Shown here piece by piece: positions 32,930-45,439 of a DNA stretch of 50,630 bases. The position numbers and the translations under genes were made by a program. The notes beneath the pieces were generated by a model. The model was not told the DNA's origin. It worked only from the letters and a program-made list of their open reading frames with translations, and did not search any database. The stretch comes from Basidiobolus meristosporus CBS 931.73 (Eukaryota > Basidiobolomycota > Basidiobolomycetes > Basidiobolales > Basidiobolaceae). The stretch covers positions 1-50,630 of the forward strand of contig MCFE01000641.1 of the NCBI GenBank assembly GCA_002104905.1. Reading direction: 5' to 3'. The number at the start of each line of letters is the position of its first letter. The first letter of the stretch is position 1.

Positions 32930-35900
32930 TGTTGCAAAAAGTTGCAATTCCACCTAAATACTCACCTAAGTTAGTCACTTAGATTACAGTCAACAAATCT
33001 TAGATAATACTCACCAAACTTCTTGTTGGAATTTACTTTGGTTAATTTTAACCAAATACCAGGTACCAATAGCATGAACACTTGTTAAGTTGTCCAAACC
33101 AACCCAAATGCTGCACACATATTCTTGGAATATCCTGGAGCCTATTATATGTGTTGGGTTTGCCAAGACTATGTAAAAGTACATGTACTACTCTTACATT
33201 CAATAAGTCATTAAGCAAAGCCCATGTTATCAACTCTTTCTCCCAATCACTTCCAATATCTTCAATATTCTTGTAACAGGTTATGAGCCCTAAGCTATCA
33301 TTCTTGGCAATATCCACTATGGCTAGTGCTGCAATTTTTCCATCTACTAAAAAGTTGAATGAATCCAACTACCAATTCTGAGAGGTGAGAATGAAGAAGC
33401 TGCTACAGGAAAGAGGCCTTTGGGATATTGTCATGGGAGAAGAATGCCCTCCAAGAATGTTGGAGATGGAGCCCTAAAGTATCAGAAGAAAGAACTAAGT
33501 ACCTTTTGCTGCAATGGCTTTGATGTCAAAGACAAACTGCTAATTCAATGCACAAGAGCAAAATGACAAGGAACGCCTGCAAGGTATTAGAAGAAACCTA
33601 CCAGTCATACATAGCTGCTCAGAAATTGTATCTTATGCAAAAGTTCTGTCCAAAAAAGATGCTGCCAGGAGAAGCATTGAAAGTATAATTAACAGACTCA
33701 CCTTGTGTGTTGATCAGATGGAATCTGTGAGTGTACCAAATACTAATGAAGATGTAATAGTCACCATCCTGAATAGTCTGACCAACAGGTTTCAGGGCCT
33801 TGTATAAACTTTAGAGTCCAGAACTGAGGATTTGACCTTAAACCTCATATATGGAAGGTGCCTGGATGAAACAACAAGAAAATCAAGAGGCAATAAGAAG
33901 GAAGAAGCAAATGCTTTAGTAAGCAGTAATAACCAACAGAGAATGTATTAAAGATCCTCTAAAGGCAACAGCAAGCTGTTTTGCAACTACTGCAAAAGGA
34001 AAGGACACACATTAGATGTGTTTCTCAAAAAGAGAGATAGATGGCAGAAAAAGCCTGAAAATGAAAATGCTAAAACAACAGAAGATATACTATTCTAATC
34101 TGCACAGAATATCACCACAATCAAGGATTTTCAGACGTAGTGGGATAAAGCAAGAAACTACAGCAGCATACTCCCTAAAGCAAAATGGAGTGTCTGAATA
34201 TGCAAGCAGATCAATAACTGATATGGCAAGATCCATGATCTGTGATCAAAAGTTATCCTACAAATTGTGAATGGAATCAGTTGCTACCATTATACCTCTC
34301 AGAAATAGGAGTCTTTGCAGAATGCTGTGTGCATTTACACCATCTGAGGCATGGTAACAATATTGACCAAGTGCAGAACACCTAGCAATATTTAGGTGGA
34401 CAGCATATGTCATAAAACTGTTTGGACATCAGTCAAAATTGGAGCCAAAAAGTATAAATGCACAATATTGGGTTACTGCATTGAGAGTAAGGCATACAGA
34501 CTCAACAATACCAAAGCAAAGAAGCAGCCCAAGCTCAGGGATATGTAGTTTGATGAAAATTTAAATTTTCACAAGAAATGAAATAAGATAACTACAATTA
34601 TTATATCTCAGGTCCACCAATAGTCAGGATTGACTCAGTACAAGTAGCGAAAGCTTTTTTACTGCAGAGGATTATACCCATATGGTTCAGCCTGAATCAT
34701 TGTTTAGGAATATCCCAGAAGTGCTCATTCAAGTATATTAGGAAGGGAATCCAACAAGACCACTAATAGCATAAGTTGCTATGTAAATGAAGGTTCAAAC
34801 TTAGTATATGCCTATGCAGTCCATATTGGTGCACCCAGACTGTAAAAGAGACCTAAAATAGCCCATAGATAAAGTTCTGGCTATCTGGAATAGCTGAGGA
34901 GTGTCACACCTAGATGGAAAACCAAACTCAGAACTTGGTTAAGTTACCGATCAACCAAAATCAATTGAATGCCAATGGGACTGCAAGATAAGATACAAGT
35001 CTGAAGGTAAAACAAAAAGATTTGAAGCCAGACTTGTGGCTATAGGAAACTCTCAGGCAAAAGGACCTGATTGTACTGAAACCTATTCACTTGTAGCTAA
35101 GTTTTATTCCATTAGACTCATATTGGCTAGCGTAGCTGAATATAGGTTTTATATTTGTCCAATGGATATGAAACAGCATTTTTAAATGAAAGAGCTGATG
35201 AGGATGTGTGTAGCAGCTAGTCTAATGGGTTTGCCAACCAACATAACCCCCATTTGGTCTGCAGGATATGAAATACATATATGGTCCCAAACAAATAACA
35301 AGAGCCTGGAATTGCAGGATAGAATCTTACTCAGAATCATTGAGGTTTCACAGGAGTACTGTGGACCATGTTATCCACTGCAAGCCAGATAGAGCAAATC
35401 CAGCTACATTAGCTCTATATATGCATGAACTTTTTATAGCCAGCAATAGTCATGAAGCCCTAGAAGAGACTAAATCCAGCCTATCTAAGGAGTTCAAGAT
35501 GTCCAATCTTATAGAACTCAGTAACTACTCAGGAATAAAGTGCACCATAGAAAAAAGTACCCAGACTATTACCCTGAGCCAGTCCAAGTATATTCATGAT
35601 ATACTTAAGAAGTACAAAATAGAATACAGTAATCTGGTGGCTACCCTAAAGCAGACAAACCTTGACTTGGTCAAAACTAAACTAAATTAAGAGAGCTTAG
35701 TGCCATTTGAAAGCCCAGAACTCCTTTACCAAGCTATAGTCAGCAGTCTGATGTACATAATGCTTGGATAATGTTCAAATATCTCATATTCAGTGGGAGT
35801 TGTCAGCTGCTATAATCAGAGCTATAGATCTGATCATGTTGCCAAAGTTAGGCAGGCTTTTAGATACCTAGTAGAAACTGCTGATATCTGCTTAAGGAAC

Positions 35901-36755
35901 ACCTTTAAGGAATCAGATCAGAATCTTGTGGGATACTCAGATGCTGAGTTAGGACAAGTATTTGTAGACAGAAGAGACAAAACTGATTACACCTTGTTTT
36001 AATGCAAAGGATCAATTTGATGGAATTCAAGAAAGGAAACAGCTGTAGTACTTTTGAACACAGAAGTAGAGTATATGGCCATCTATAAAAATATAAAAGA
36101 AGCAGTGTGATTAAGAAAGCTTTGGAAAGATAGAGGCTAATGTCAAGAAGTGCTTATAACTTTATTTCAAGATAATCAAGGATGCATATGATCAGGTTAA
36201 AATTCAACTTTTAATACAAGAGCTAAGCACACAGATATTAGACATTGTTTCTTACTTAAACCTTTAGAGAGTAATGTTGACCACTAAGCTTACTGTCTTA
36301 CAGATGAAATGACTGCAGATATATTTACCAAATCATTACCACAAGACAAATTTGAATATTTTAAGTTACAATATGAACTAGTCAGTAAAACATTGAGTTC
36401 AGTGGGATTGTTAGAAAATTTTGCAAATCCACCCAGATACTTGCCTAACTTAGTTGCTTAGATCACTACCTACAGATCTTAGAGAAAACTCACCAAATTC
36501 CTTGTTGGGATTGACCTTAAATATTTTAACCTAAATAGCAGGTATTCACAACAAGAAAATCCATAGAGTTGTCCAAACAGCCCCAAGCCTTGCACACAAG
36601 CTCTGGGGACCTTCCTAAGTATTTGGAGGGCTTGTTATGCCAAGACCATGCAAATGTACAAATACTGCTCTTACATTGAATAAACCATCATATGAAAATA
36701 ACAATATCTACTTCTTCTACCAATTACTTCCCAGATCACCAAGACTCTTACAACA
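32930..36755 (+). mobile_element. Copia copy 4, full length, ancient
   Basis: LTRs at 32930-33278 (starts TGTTGCAAAA, ends TGTAACA) and 36409-36755 (starts TGTTAGAAAA, ends CTTACAACA) enclose a collinear but heavily mutated gag-pol. Recognisable pieces: primer-binding site 33279-33290, zinc-knuckle region near 33980, integrase near 34140-34560, RT near 35270-35690, RNase H near 35790-36000. Dozens of stops, shifts and a large gap between protease and integrase core (near 34135) make it dead. It is the most diverged copia copy in the window. Flanks TTTGA and TGTGA may be a decayed target duplication. Confidence 0.9.
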
Positions 36756-38550
36756 TGTGATGTCATTAGGAACTCTGCTGATTTCTAGTACCTTCTAGAA
36801 CTTGCATACAAGTATGTACTTGGCAATCAGGATTTGTATTTAAGTAGAGTCAATTGCACATCAACATATCATCCTATATATCATTGAGCCTCACTCCTTA
36901 TTGATTAGCAGTTGATCACTGCACCAACCTTTAGCTATTACACTTAAGACTTACTAATGAGTAGTTTTCAGGAAAGTGTAAAGGACACAAAGAGACCTTT
37001 GGAGACACCTGGAGCACCTAGGAAGCTGGGGAAACAGGATCTCCTACCATAGTGATAGATTGAGAGTCACCAGCAGTTTAGACCCTGAGGTTATGGGACC
37101 CATTGGACAACTTAAAGCACCTTGAGTTGTGTAGCTTCTCTGAGTAGTATGTTTAAAACAACACCCCACTTAATTCATATTGACACCTTCCTTGTTCCTT
37201 TGGTGTTGGTGATATTGGTGAAAAGGCTTTTGACAATGACTCTGACCAGATGTTTTGTGCAAAGTTGCTGTTAGTTTAACTTTTCAATACCAAAAGAAAT
37301 TGCTGTACAGTACAAAGTATCTGATTGCTACTGTTGCAAAGGGATTGGAGGTAAAGCACAACCCTTCTTGATATACCATAAATCATTCACCAGGAAGCAG
37401 GCGTGTAGGGTGCCCTTTGATATTGCCTGTGAGTCTTTGGTAGTATGTACAGATATGGAATGATCCATATGAGCTACTTAACCAGCCCACAAGTTTCCTG
37501 CTGAGGGTCAAAGCCATCTTGATAACTTTTCATAAAAGCAAGACTGGGTTGCATGTTATGAAGAATGTATTGAAGAGTGTCTTTGTAGCTGCTTCATATA
37601 ACACAGCTCCCTTGTCCAAGATACTTGGGAAAACTCTTGTATATGTCCAGTGAGTTGAGTACCTGAAAGCAACAGAGTCAGAGTCAAGTGTGGCAATAGA
37701 GAGTACGCCATTACTGCAATATCTCAAAACAAATATTGCATTTATTAGTTTATTTTGCCTTTGCTCCTACAACACATATATGAAAGCTTAGTAATTTTCA
37801 ACTTTGAAGGACAAAACCTCAAGGTCTTGACTATCAGTCCAATAAAGACTAGTATTCCCTGCAGAATGCTCAGTGAACAGTACATGTCTCAAAAACCAGC
37901 CTATTTGAGGCAGTATTCAAGGAGTTATGATCAATAAAGTACAATGAGCAAATTCATTAGCCCCCCTTACTAGGTTGCCCTGGTGACTTCAATTGCATCA
38001 AATTTTTGATTTAGCCATTCAAGTGATATGAGATTCCCACAGGTGCTGCATCTATGTTCAGTCTGTGTTACTGCAAAGGTTAGCATAGTATTTTATGTGT
38101 TGCTTGTACAATAGTCCAAAAACTCTTGTACTTTGGAAACTTCTTCTATATGACTTATCCAGGGGAAAAATAAAAGACAGCCTCTCTTACTAAAATCTCT
38201 GCACTACAATTGAAGTTCAAAGGTTTAAGACTCTTGCCTGCATTACTTACACTGTTGAGTGTCTGGATGTTGATCAGTGCTATGCCAGTAAAGAGACTCC
38301 TCAGCTCACATCATCAAATATAGGCATTACACTTAGAGAGTAGGTGTTATACTAAGGGCTAGAAAAAGGTTAGAAGAGCAGGGGGTCAGGGGGATGCAGT
38401 CCTCTAGAGAAAAAAAGCAGGGGGTTTTGGGGATGCAATCCACCATACTGCTCCCATACACTTTAAATTCCCTCTGGGTTACAATTCCTCCTCCTAGCAC
38501 TTATCACCCATACCACAAATATTTGTACCCTACAATTGGCACATTGTCTT
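36756..38550. other. AT-rich gene-free stretch
   Basis: No frame above chance and no match to the repeats elsewhere in the window. At 38376-38440 a G-rich module occurs twice in a row (AGCAGGGGGTCAGGGGGATG and AGCAGGGGGTTTTGGGGATG). The right end runs into the first retroelement tail at TTAGGGGG. Confidence 0.5.
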
Positions 38551-38552
38551 AG

Positions 38553-39472
38553 GGGGAGGAAAAGTCACCAAGGTAGGTGAAATCTTTATTTGATTTCAGA
38601 CAAGTTTAACTACAAATAAAGAAGCCAGCTGGGAATGAAGATTCCCAAAGTAAACACCAAGTTGAATATGAATAAATCTGAGCTAAAGTTTAGACAGTAT
38701 CCCAGAGTACACTGGAGTTCGGGTTCATGGGGGAGTGAAGCAGATAAGCTTGAGAGATATAATAATCTGCTAAGAAGTGGGTAACAGCAGGTGAAGGGGA
38801 GTTTTTGATAAGTGAAGTGAATCCTGAGAGCAGAGATTCCTCTAATGAGAAGGTCTTGTAAACTGGAGAATCAGGAAACTCTTTAAAGGCATGGTCAGTA
38901 GGTTCCCAGTAAAACTGGTCAGAGACATTTTGAGAAAATTGCCGGGCAATACTTATGTCAAGCACTACCTCCAGAGTGTGATGGTTGATAAATCTCATGT
39001 TAACAATCTTAGACAAATTGTAACCTTGTTGCTTGAGATACATCCTATGCTCAGATATAGGAATAAACTCCACAGTTGGCAAAGTAGCAGACAGCCCAGT
39101 CAGTAGCAGGAAGTAAATCAGAAGTGGCAGGAAGCTTTCTTTCAGTCTTGGGAGGAGCAGCAGGATGTCTTGAGGAAGCAGGAACAGGCTTTTTGACAGC
39201 TTCAGAATTGGAAGAGTGAGCAGGCGCAGACAATTCTTGGGCAGTCTTGTTGACAGGCAAGAGTTGGCACAGGGACAATAAGTCTTGTAGATCAGAAAAG
39301 GCAGAAAAAAGCTTTTGAACTTGTTTCTTGAGTAAAGCATTTTCAGCTTCACCAAGTGCAAGCCTTTCCTCCAGGAAGGAAATCTGAAGGGAATGAAGTG
39401 AAGGAATAAGAAATAAGAAGAAGAGGGTAGTAAATGGTGGGTGGGTGAGAAAATTGGCAGGGAGAAGAGAAG
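38553..39472 (-). mobile_element. ORF1-only telomeric retroelement, copy 1 (inactive)
   Basis: On the minus strand it runs from a 5' end at about 39472 to a 3' tail at 38553 that follows TTAGGGGG. It is collinear with the unit at 47728-48650 over its whole length, and similarity stops at the same 5' base (GAGAAGAGAAGG), so both ends are defined. The tail has AAAGAAGCC and a TCACC..GGTGA hairpin. The coding region is dead: the start codon (39405-39407) is ATT, and a one-base insertion near 39073 splits the frame in two (39521-39051 and 39361-38690). Confidence 0.85.
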
Positions 39473-39816
39473 GAAGAAGCAAAATGAAGATGAAGAACAG
39501 AGTGTTACTTGTGGTGCGCATCCAGATGCAGATATTGTAGATAGTATCAGTGAATCACACTCATCAATTATTTCATGTAAAAGGCCACAATTAACAGCCC
39601 CACCTACAGAAATACCAGTTTTGGGTACATCAATGCCATCATTGCCGCCACCACCACCACCGCCATTATTAATGTCTTGAAGAAGTCAGATAAATAAAAT
39701 CAATGATTCTTTTTTGTATTATGCAGAGTTTAATTGATATATTAATAAAGCATGCATAGTGCATTATCTACTTGCCTAATATTTAACTAGCCAGTTGTAG
39801 ACTATAACAGATAGAC
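39473..39816. other. Junction between ORF1 element and helicase relic
   Basis: A short plus-strand frame (to 39680) ends in a proline run encoded by CCACCACCACC repeats at 39648-39664. It may be the lost front of the helicase gene; nothing else is seen. Confidence 0.35.
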
Positions 39817-42650
39817 TTGAGGCAAGCCACAAAGATAGTTACTCTGCTCATCATGACAACAATAGATATGACAACCGGAGAAAATGATTACAAACTGTAT
39901 CAACAATGTCTTGGTTTATATCTGGCAGGAGTAATATCTGTTACTAGGCGCAGTTATTCTTCAGTGACAGTCACACCATCACTAAGAGACATATTTTTAT
40001 ATGGTGGATATCTTGTGGAGCACTTGAGAGATTTATCATTGGAGGGACACCATAGTAATAGTGGTAGGAGAGGTACCAGTGCTGGTAGCCAAAATTTCTC
40101 TCTAACAGGAATTCTTGGCTAACTTAACTCTGGCATTTTGAGAATTAGAATGACTGATATTTGGAATACTGAAGATACTAGAACCAGTACCTTCAATGGA
40201 CAGCAAGATAGTCAGCCTATTTTTTCTACAGGATACTATTACTAGAATTAGAGTCACAGGAAGACTTCTTCTTAGTAATATTTGCGCAGGTGATCATAAG
40301 AATCTTTATGTATTTGGTGGTTTGAGGTAGAGAACAAAATTTCCAACCCAACAACTAACAAAAGTGGAGATGGAGAAATTATTGAAGCTGCAGCAACTAT
40401 TCATTGTAAAGATAATTTCAATTGTATGGATCCAAGTAAGCTACAAGTTATTTGTTACACAGATGCTGATCAGAAGTGGAGAATGTGTAGTAGTAGTACC
40501 CTTCAAACTAAACCATTCATGGGGAACCCCAAAAACATGCCAACCCAACAAGCCTGGGCAACTCTAACATATGCATACAGTTGCTTATTTCTACTTGGTG
40601 GATATGCCATTTCCAACACAGAAATACCTATATTCCCTCCAGAGGATACCCCCTTTTTAAATGAGTTTTATTGCTTGAGGCTACGCACTGGGACTTGGGA
40701 GAAGCTCTATATTCACTCTACAATTCAGAAGGAGTTACTAGGGAATGCTATTTTGGTTGTCAATGAATCTGCAAATCTAATTCATTACATGAACAAGGAA
40801 AACGTTGCTTTTACATATGACATTGATATTAGAATATGGATTTATCCACCTGACCCAGCACAGCATATTAGTACTAAGCAACTTCTGGGACAAATACTCA
40901 ATGAGTCAGCTGGAGTACCACTCACAAGTATGGATGGAAGAAACAATAATTTACTTAGACAGAGTGCTGAGACTCTCAAAGTTCCTCTTAAGAATCATCA
41001 AATCTTTGGTGTGCATTGGCTTAAATACACAGAAGTACTTCATAATGGAGCATTGCTTGCAGATTCCATGGGGTTGGGGAAAACTCAAGAGATATTGAGC
41101 TTGATTGTGGAAACACCTATGCAACAACCAAATCTCATTATTGTTTCATTATCATAACTATTGAATTGGCCAGAAGAAATCAAGAGCAAAACACAAATAT
41201 CAATGCATGAGATACATGTGTTCCATGGGAAATATCAAGCCATACACATGGTTGATATAAAGGCCAAATGGATTGTCCTCACTACCTATCATATGCTTTG
41301 TGTAGAAGCAAAGAACTCTGGATCACCTATCTGGAAGGTGGAATTTGGTCAGGTAGTAGCTGATGAAGCAGTTATACTGAAGAACTATTCTGGTGGAAGC
41401 ATAAATGCAATAGCCAAGGTGAACGGAAAGTCCTTAATTCTTATCACCATGACTCCTTTTCAAAATGATCTTATTGATTTATACTTGTACTTTATTCTCT
41501 TTGGTCAATGGGAAGGCACTCCAAAGGATTTGCAACAACTATTGAATGAGGAGAATAATGCTAATTGGCTTGTTAACTGGCTGGTGAAAAGATTAGGCCA
41601 TATAGTTTTGAGACAAGTACCCGAGTCTCAACTTTTGGAGAGAGAGCAGTACAAATGACTGATATACAAGAGCAGATTATTCTGTGTCAATTATCCATGG
41701 AAGAACAAAAGAAATATACTGAGCTACTAGCAGAGCTGCCAAATGACATTAGTAAGATGGGAGCTAATACATATTTGTGCCTATTTTCATATCACCCATT
41801 CATGTATACCTGGAGCAGAGAGAAGAATATTAGTTTGCAACAAATAAACACTATTGATGGGGAAGAGGATGATGTAGAAGCTGTTTCTGCTGGTATTCTT
41901 CATCAGAGAGTACATTACTAGGTAGCAGAGAAGAAGAAGAAGAAGAAGCAGTAGAGTGTACATCTTATTCTAACCCCTCTTCATTGTTGCCCAAAATGAC
42001 TCCTGAGCAAGTGGAAATAGATCACGCCATTGATAACAATAATGCCACTCCCAATGATGGCATACTTGTAACAGACACCCAGCAAAGAGGCAATACCACA
42101 GAGGGGTTAGATTTGGAACAAGTCTTAATGGAGGATTTTATTTCTGATGTTGAGAATAACACAGTTAACAAACATAGTGCAAAGACACAGCAATTGATTG
42201 ATATTCTGCAAAAGGAGATATTTGCTAATGGGAGCACAATTAGGTTGTCATATTTTCCTCTTTTAATCTGATGCTTGATTTAATTGCATATCATTTGAAG
42301 AGAAATTCAATCACTTTCCTTACTAAAACCAGATCTACTCCAGTGCAAGCTTAGAAATGCAATCTCAAACAATTTGTACTACCAGTTCCAGAGAATGAAA
42401 TCTGGGTCTTATTAATGAACCTTAAATGTGGTGCCTTTGGGTTGAATTTACAGATGGTGTCAGTGATGATCTTCACTGACAACTGGTGGAATCTGTTTGT
42501 TGAAGCCCACGCAAAAGCTTGTGTACAGAGAGTGAATTAGCCAAAGAATATAGTCAGTGACCAGCTGATAATGCAGGATTTGTTTGAATCCCAAGGACTT
42601 ATTGACAGTCAAACCCAAAAGCTTGACTTATTGACTAGAATGACCTGTAC
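39817..42650 (+). pseudogene. Broken Kelch-SNF2 helicase gene
   Basis: Plus-strand pieces in several frames give, in order: Kelch-like motifs (PSLRDIFLYGGY near 39985; AYSCLFLLGGYAISN near 40580; FYCLRLRTGTWEKL near 40670), then SNF2 motif I as DSMGLGKT (41068), motif II as VADEAVILKN (41357) where DEAH is expected, motif III LITMTPFQND (41440), and the second lobe with FSSFNLMLDLIAYHLKRNSI (42255) and LLMNLKCGAFGLNL plus NWWN (42410-42500). The second lobe is closest to Rad16/HLTF-type SNF2 ATPases. In-frame stops (41155, 41656, 41919, 42269 and others) mean it is dead. It runs almost up to the TTAGGG tract at 42672. Confidence 0.78.
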
Positions 42651-42681
42651 ATGTGTTGATGAATATTCCACTTAGGGTTAG

Positions 42682-44243
42682 GGGGGGAGACATTCACCAA
42701 CAGGTGAAAATCTTTATTTCAGTTGAAACAAAGAAGCCAGCGCTACTGTTGTAGCTTTGATACAAGAGTGTGTAGCTGAGGGGAATTTGTTGGTAAGTTA
42801 ATAAGAAGTGATGATAGTTCTTCAGTGGTCAAGACACTGTTCAGTGGGAAGGGGGGTAGCAAGAGAGGTAAGAATGACTTGTGAACAACATTAATGAGGG
42901 GAATGTGATAAGGATTGATATTCATCATAAAGGGTGTGTGCTGCTGCAGATATTGCTGCCAAAGGTCTGTCAAGTACCTCAGGTAGGCCAGCTTGGGTTT
43001 TTCTGACTGCAGAATAAGTTCAGCAAACTTCTTGACTTCAGGATCTCCAAGTATAGTTCTCCAGCAGGAGTCAGGTGTAGTGTGGTGTGTTCTCTTCCAT
43101 GCCTTAATCAGTGGGTTGTTGCAGTTGTGAAGTCTGAGGTATAATCTGGTTCTAAGGTAGAGAAGTCTGATCTTATAGGGCATAAACCCAAAAGCACCAA
43201 GAATAGCATGTCTGTAGGGGCATTCAGGCAAATCAGGCACCAAGGAGGTAATGCACCATACTGAAAACTTGTCAAGCTTAGTGCAGTCTCTAGAAGTAAG
43301 AGAGAGAAGTGGTAAGCCAAATTCCAGGACAGGGAAGACAAACTGCTTGAGTAGAAGGAGGCAGCTGGGAGCTGAAGTTGTAGGAGGAGTAACAACCAGT
43401 AGCTTGTGGAGTGCCTGTCTTGCCAGGATAATTCTCTTCTTCAGGTGTGCTCCAGAGTCTAGTCCAGTAGGAAGGAAAGGAAAGCCAAGATATGTAGCAG
43501 AAACCTGAGCAGGTAGAGTGGAGTTCTCCAAGTTGATGGGAGAGCCCAAAGGTACTGTCTTTGCAATGGAAAGCTGGAGATTATTCTTCTGCAGATACTG
43601 GTGGATGGTCTGGGAGTCTTGTTGCACATTGGAGGAGGATATTCTGATGTCATCAGCAAAGAGAGTAACCAGGCAGTCAGCTGAGAGTCTTGGGAAATCA
43701 TTCAGGAAGATGGCAAACAGTATAGGACCAAGCACAGAGCCTTGAACCACTCCATTAGGAACTGAGAACACAGCTGATTGCTCACTTGGGTGCAGAATTC
43801 TTGCTTGTGGATCCAGAAACAGAGACCTGACAAGGAGGGTGAGAGAGGTACTGGAGAAGCATTGCAACTTGGATCAAAGCAGATTTCTATCAACTGAATC
43901 AAAGGCCTTAGTAATATCAAACAGAACAGAGGGATACTTGCACTGGAGAAAGTGATCTTGGCTAAGTATGACTGCATATTCCAAGGAGAGGCCAGGAACA
44001 AAGCCAAACTGTGCAGGATGAAACTTGAGGGAGTCGGAGTAGAGCTCCTGAGCAAGCAGAAGCTCAAACACCTTTCTGCAGGTGGGCAGCAGAGATATTG
44101 GCCTGTAGGAGCTAGGATCCAGGTGCTTTCCTTTACCCTTGTACAGTGGCAGAACATTTGCAAAGGACCATTGCTCAGGAGTAGAAAGCTGGGCTGAACA
44201 TTGCTGAAACAGTAGAAGCAGAAGTGCAGACATGGCCTTGGTA
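42682..44243 (-). mobile_element. Telomeric non-LTR element, family A copy 1 (5'-truncated)
   Basis: The 3' tail (42682 onward: TTCACCAACAGGTGA hairpin, ATCTTTATTT, AAAGAAGCC) follows TTAGGGTTAGGG. The body is nearly identical to copy 2 at 45440-47667, but it stops abruptly at about 44243 (after GGTAC) and the next bases are TTAGGGG and the tail of family B. About 700 bases of the 5' end, including the first 220 codons, are missing. Confidence 0.92.
42743..44243 (-). pseudogene. Truncated reverse transcriptase, family A copy 1
   Basis: Encodes the RT core and C-terminal region seen in copy 2. Relative to it, the codon for Trp338 is TGA instead of TGG (near 43868), so the frame is split into 44243-43870 and 43867-42743. 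The upstream frame fuses in phase with codons from the family B tail (start 44323), which is only an accident of the junction. Confidence 0.88.
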
Positions 44244-44249
44244 CTTAGG

Positions 44250-45432
44250 GGAGGGAAAGTCACCAAGTTGGTGAAATCTTTATTTGGGTTAAGAACTAAT
44301 GTAGGTACAAATAAAGAAGCCAATTAAGAGGTCTAGAACCTCTCTAATAAGTAATCTAATTTATGTTTTGTTTCATCTCTAATGTTTGTTTCAATAAAGT
44401 AAAGCTTGTCAGGGGTAAATATAAAATACAGGGGTTTTGGGGGATGTACAAATTGTAGATGTTTCTGATCTATATAATCCAAGACTGGAACCCAGCCTGG
44501 GATTAGGTGTAGTAGGAAAGGTGTGTGGACTTGTAAGTAGCGCTGCCACATAGATCTTAGATGGTCCTGAGCCAGTAGTCTTGGTTTTTCAGCTTTTTGA
44601 AGTTTTGAAGCAAGCTCTGTTACTACAGCAGAGCCAACCAGGGTGTGCCAGCAAGAAGATTTCAGGGAAGAGTTAGATTGAAGCCATTGTTTGATGGAGG
44701 GGTTATGTGATTTCTGAAGTTTGACAAGGAAGGAAGCACGGAGATAGACCATTTGGATTTGGTATGGGTAGAAGCCAAAGGCTCCATTAGTTGAATGGAT
44801 ATAGGGAGATACTGGAAGATAAGGTACCAAGGATCTGATACACTGATGGAGATATTTATCCAGGTGGTGAAGTTCTCTGGAGGTTAGGGGTATAATGTGG
44901 AGACCAAATTCAAGTACCAGCAGTACATACTGCTTCAGAAGTATAGGGATCTTTTGAATTGGAGTGTCTGGAGTGACTACTACCAGAAGCTTTTTGAGAG
45001 CCTGCTGGGCAAGACGGATCCTATTATTCAGGTGGAGCTTTGAGTCAATCCCATGTTGACAAAATGGCAGACCTAGATATATTGCAGTTTGTTGTGGCAG
45101 AATGCTAGTGTTCTGTATAGTTGTAGTGCATCCAATTGGGACTGTCTTGGAAATTGAGAGAGAGAGGTTGTTGGCAGCCAAGTACTTCTCAATGATGGCA
45201 GTGTCTGCTATGGGATCAGGAGTAGCAATCTTGATATCATCCACATAGAGAGTTAGTAGTGGATAGGGAGAGTCTGGTGAGGGGCCTTTTGGAAATAAAG
45301 GAAAGTCATGTAGGAATATCACAAATAGTAAGGGACCTAGTACAGATCCTTGGACTACTCCATTTGGAACCTCATAAGTCTCTGGTGTACAACTTGGATG
45401 CAAAATTTTGGCTGAGTTCTCACAAAATAGAG
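44250..45432 (-). mobile_element. Telomeric non-LTR element, family B (5'-truncated)
   Basis: Tail at 44250 (TCACCAAGTTGGTGA hairpin, AAATCTTTATTT, AAAGAAGCC) after TTAGGGG. The 5' side is cut at about 45432 inside the RT domain and meets the tail of family A copy 2 (TAGGGGGGG). The protein is clearly related to but well diverged from family A, so this is a second family in the same niche. Confidence 0.88.
44333..45432 (-). pseudogene. Reverse transcriptase, family B, 5'-truncated
   Basis: About 365 codons without a genuine start. It keeps VPNGVVQGSVLGPLLFVIFL (motif B), LYVDDIKIA (the YVDD active site, motif C) and the thumb and C-terminal region also found in family A (LEFGL..PLTSREL, GAFGFYPYQIQMVYLRA). 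Motif A and everything before it is missing. No zinc finger or endonuclease is visible after the RT. Confidence 0.85.
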
Positions 45433-45439
45433 AATGTAG

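Noticed and set aside
43874-44323. A 149-codon protein that joins families B and A
   Set aside because: It merely reads through the junction between two elements; the first 28 codons are the antisense telomeric junction and tail of family B.
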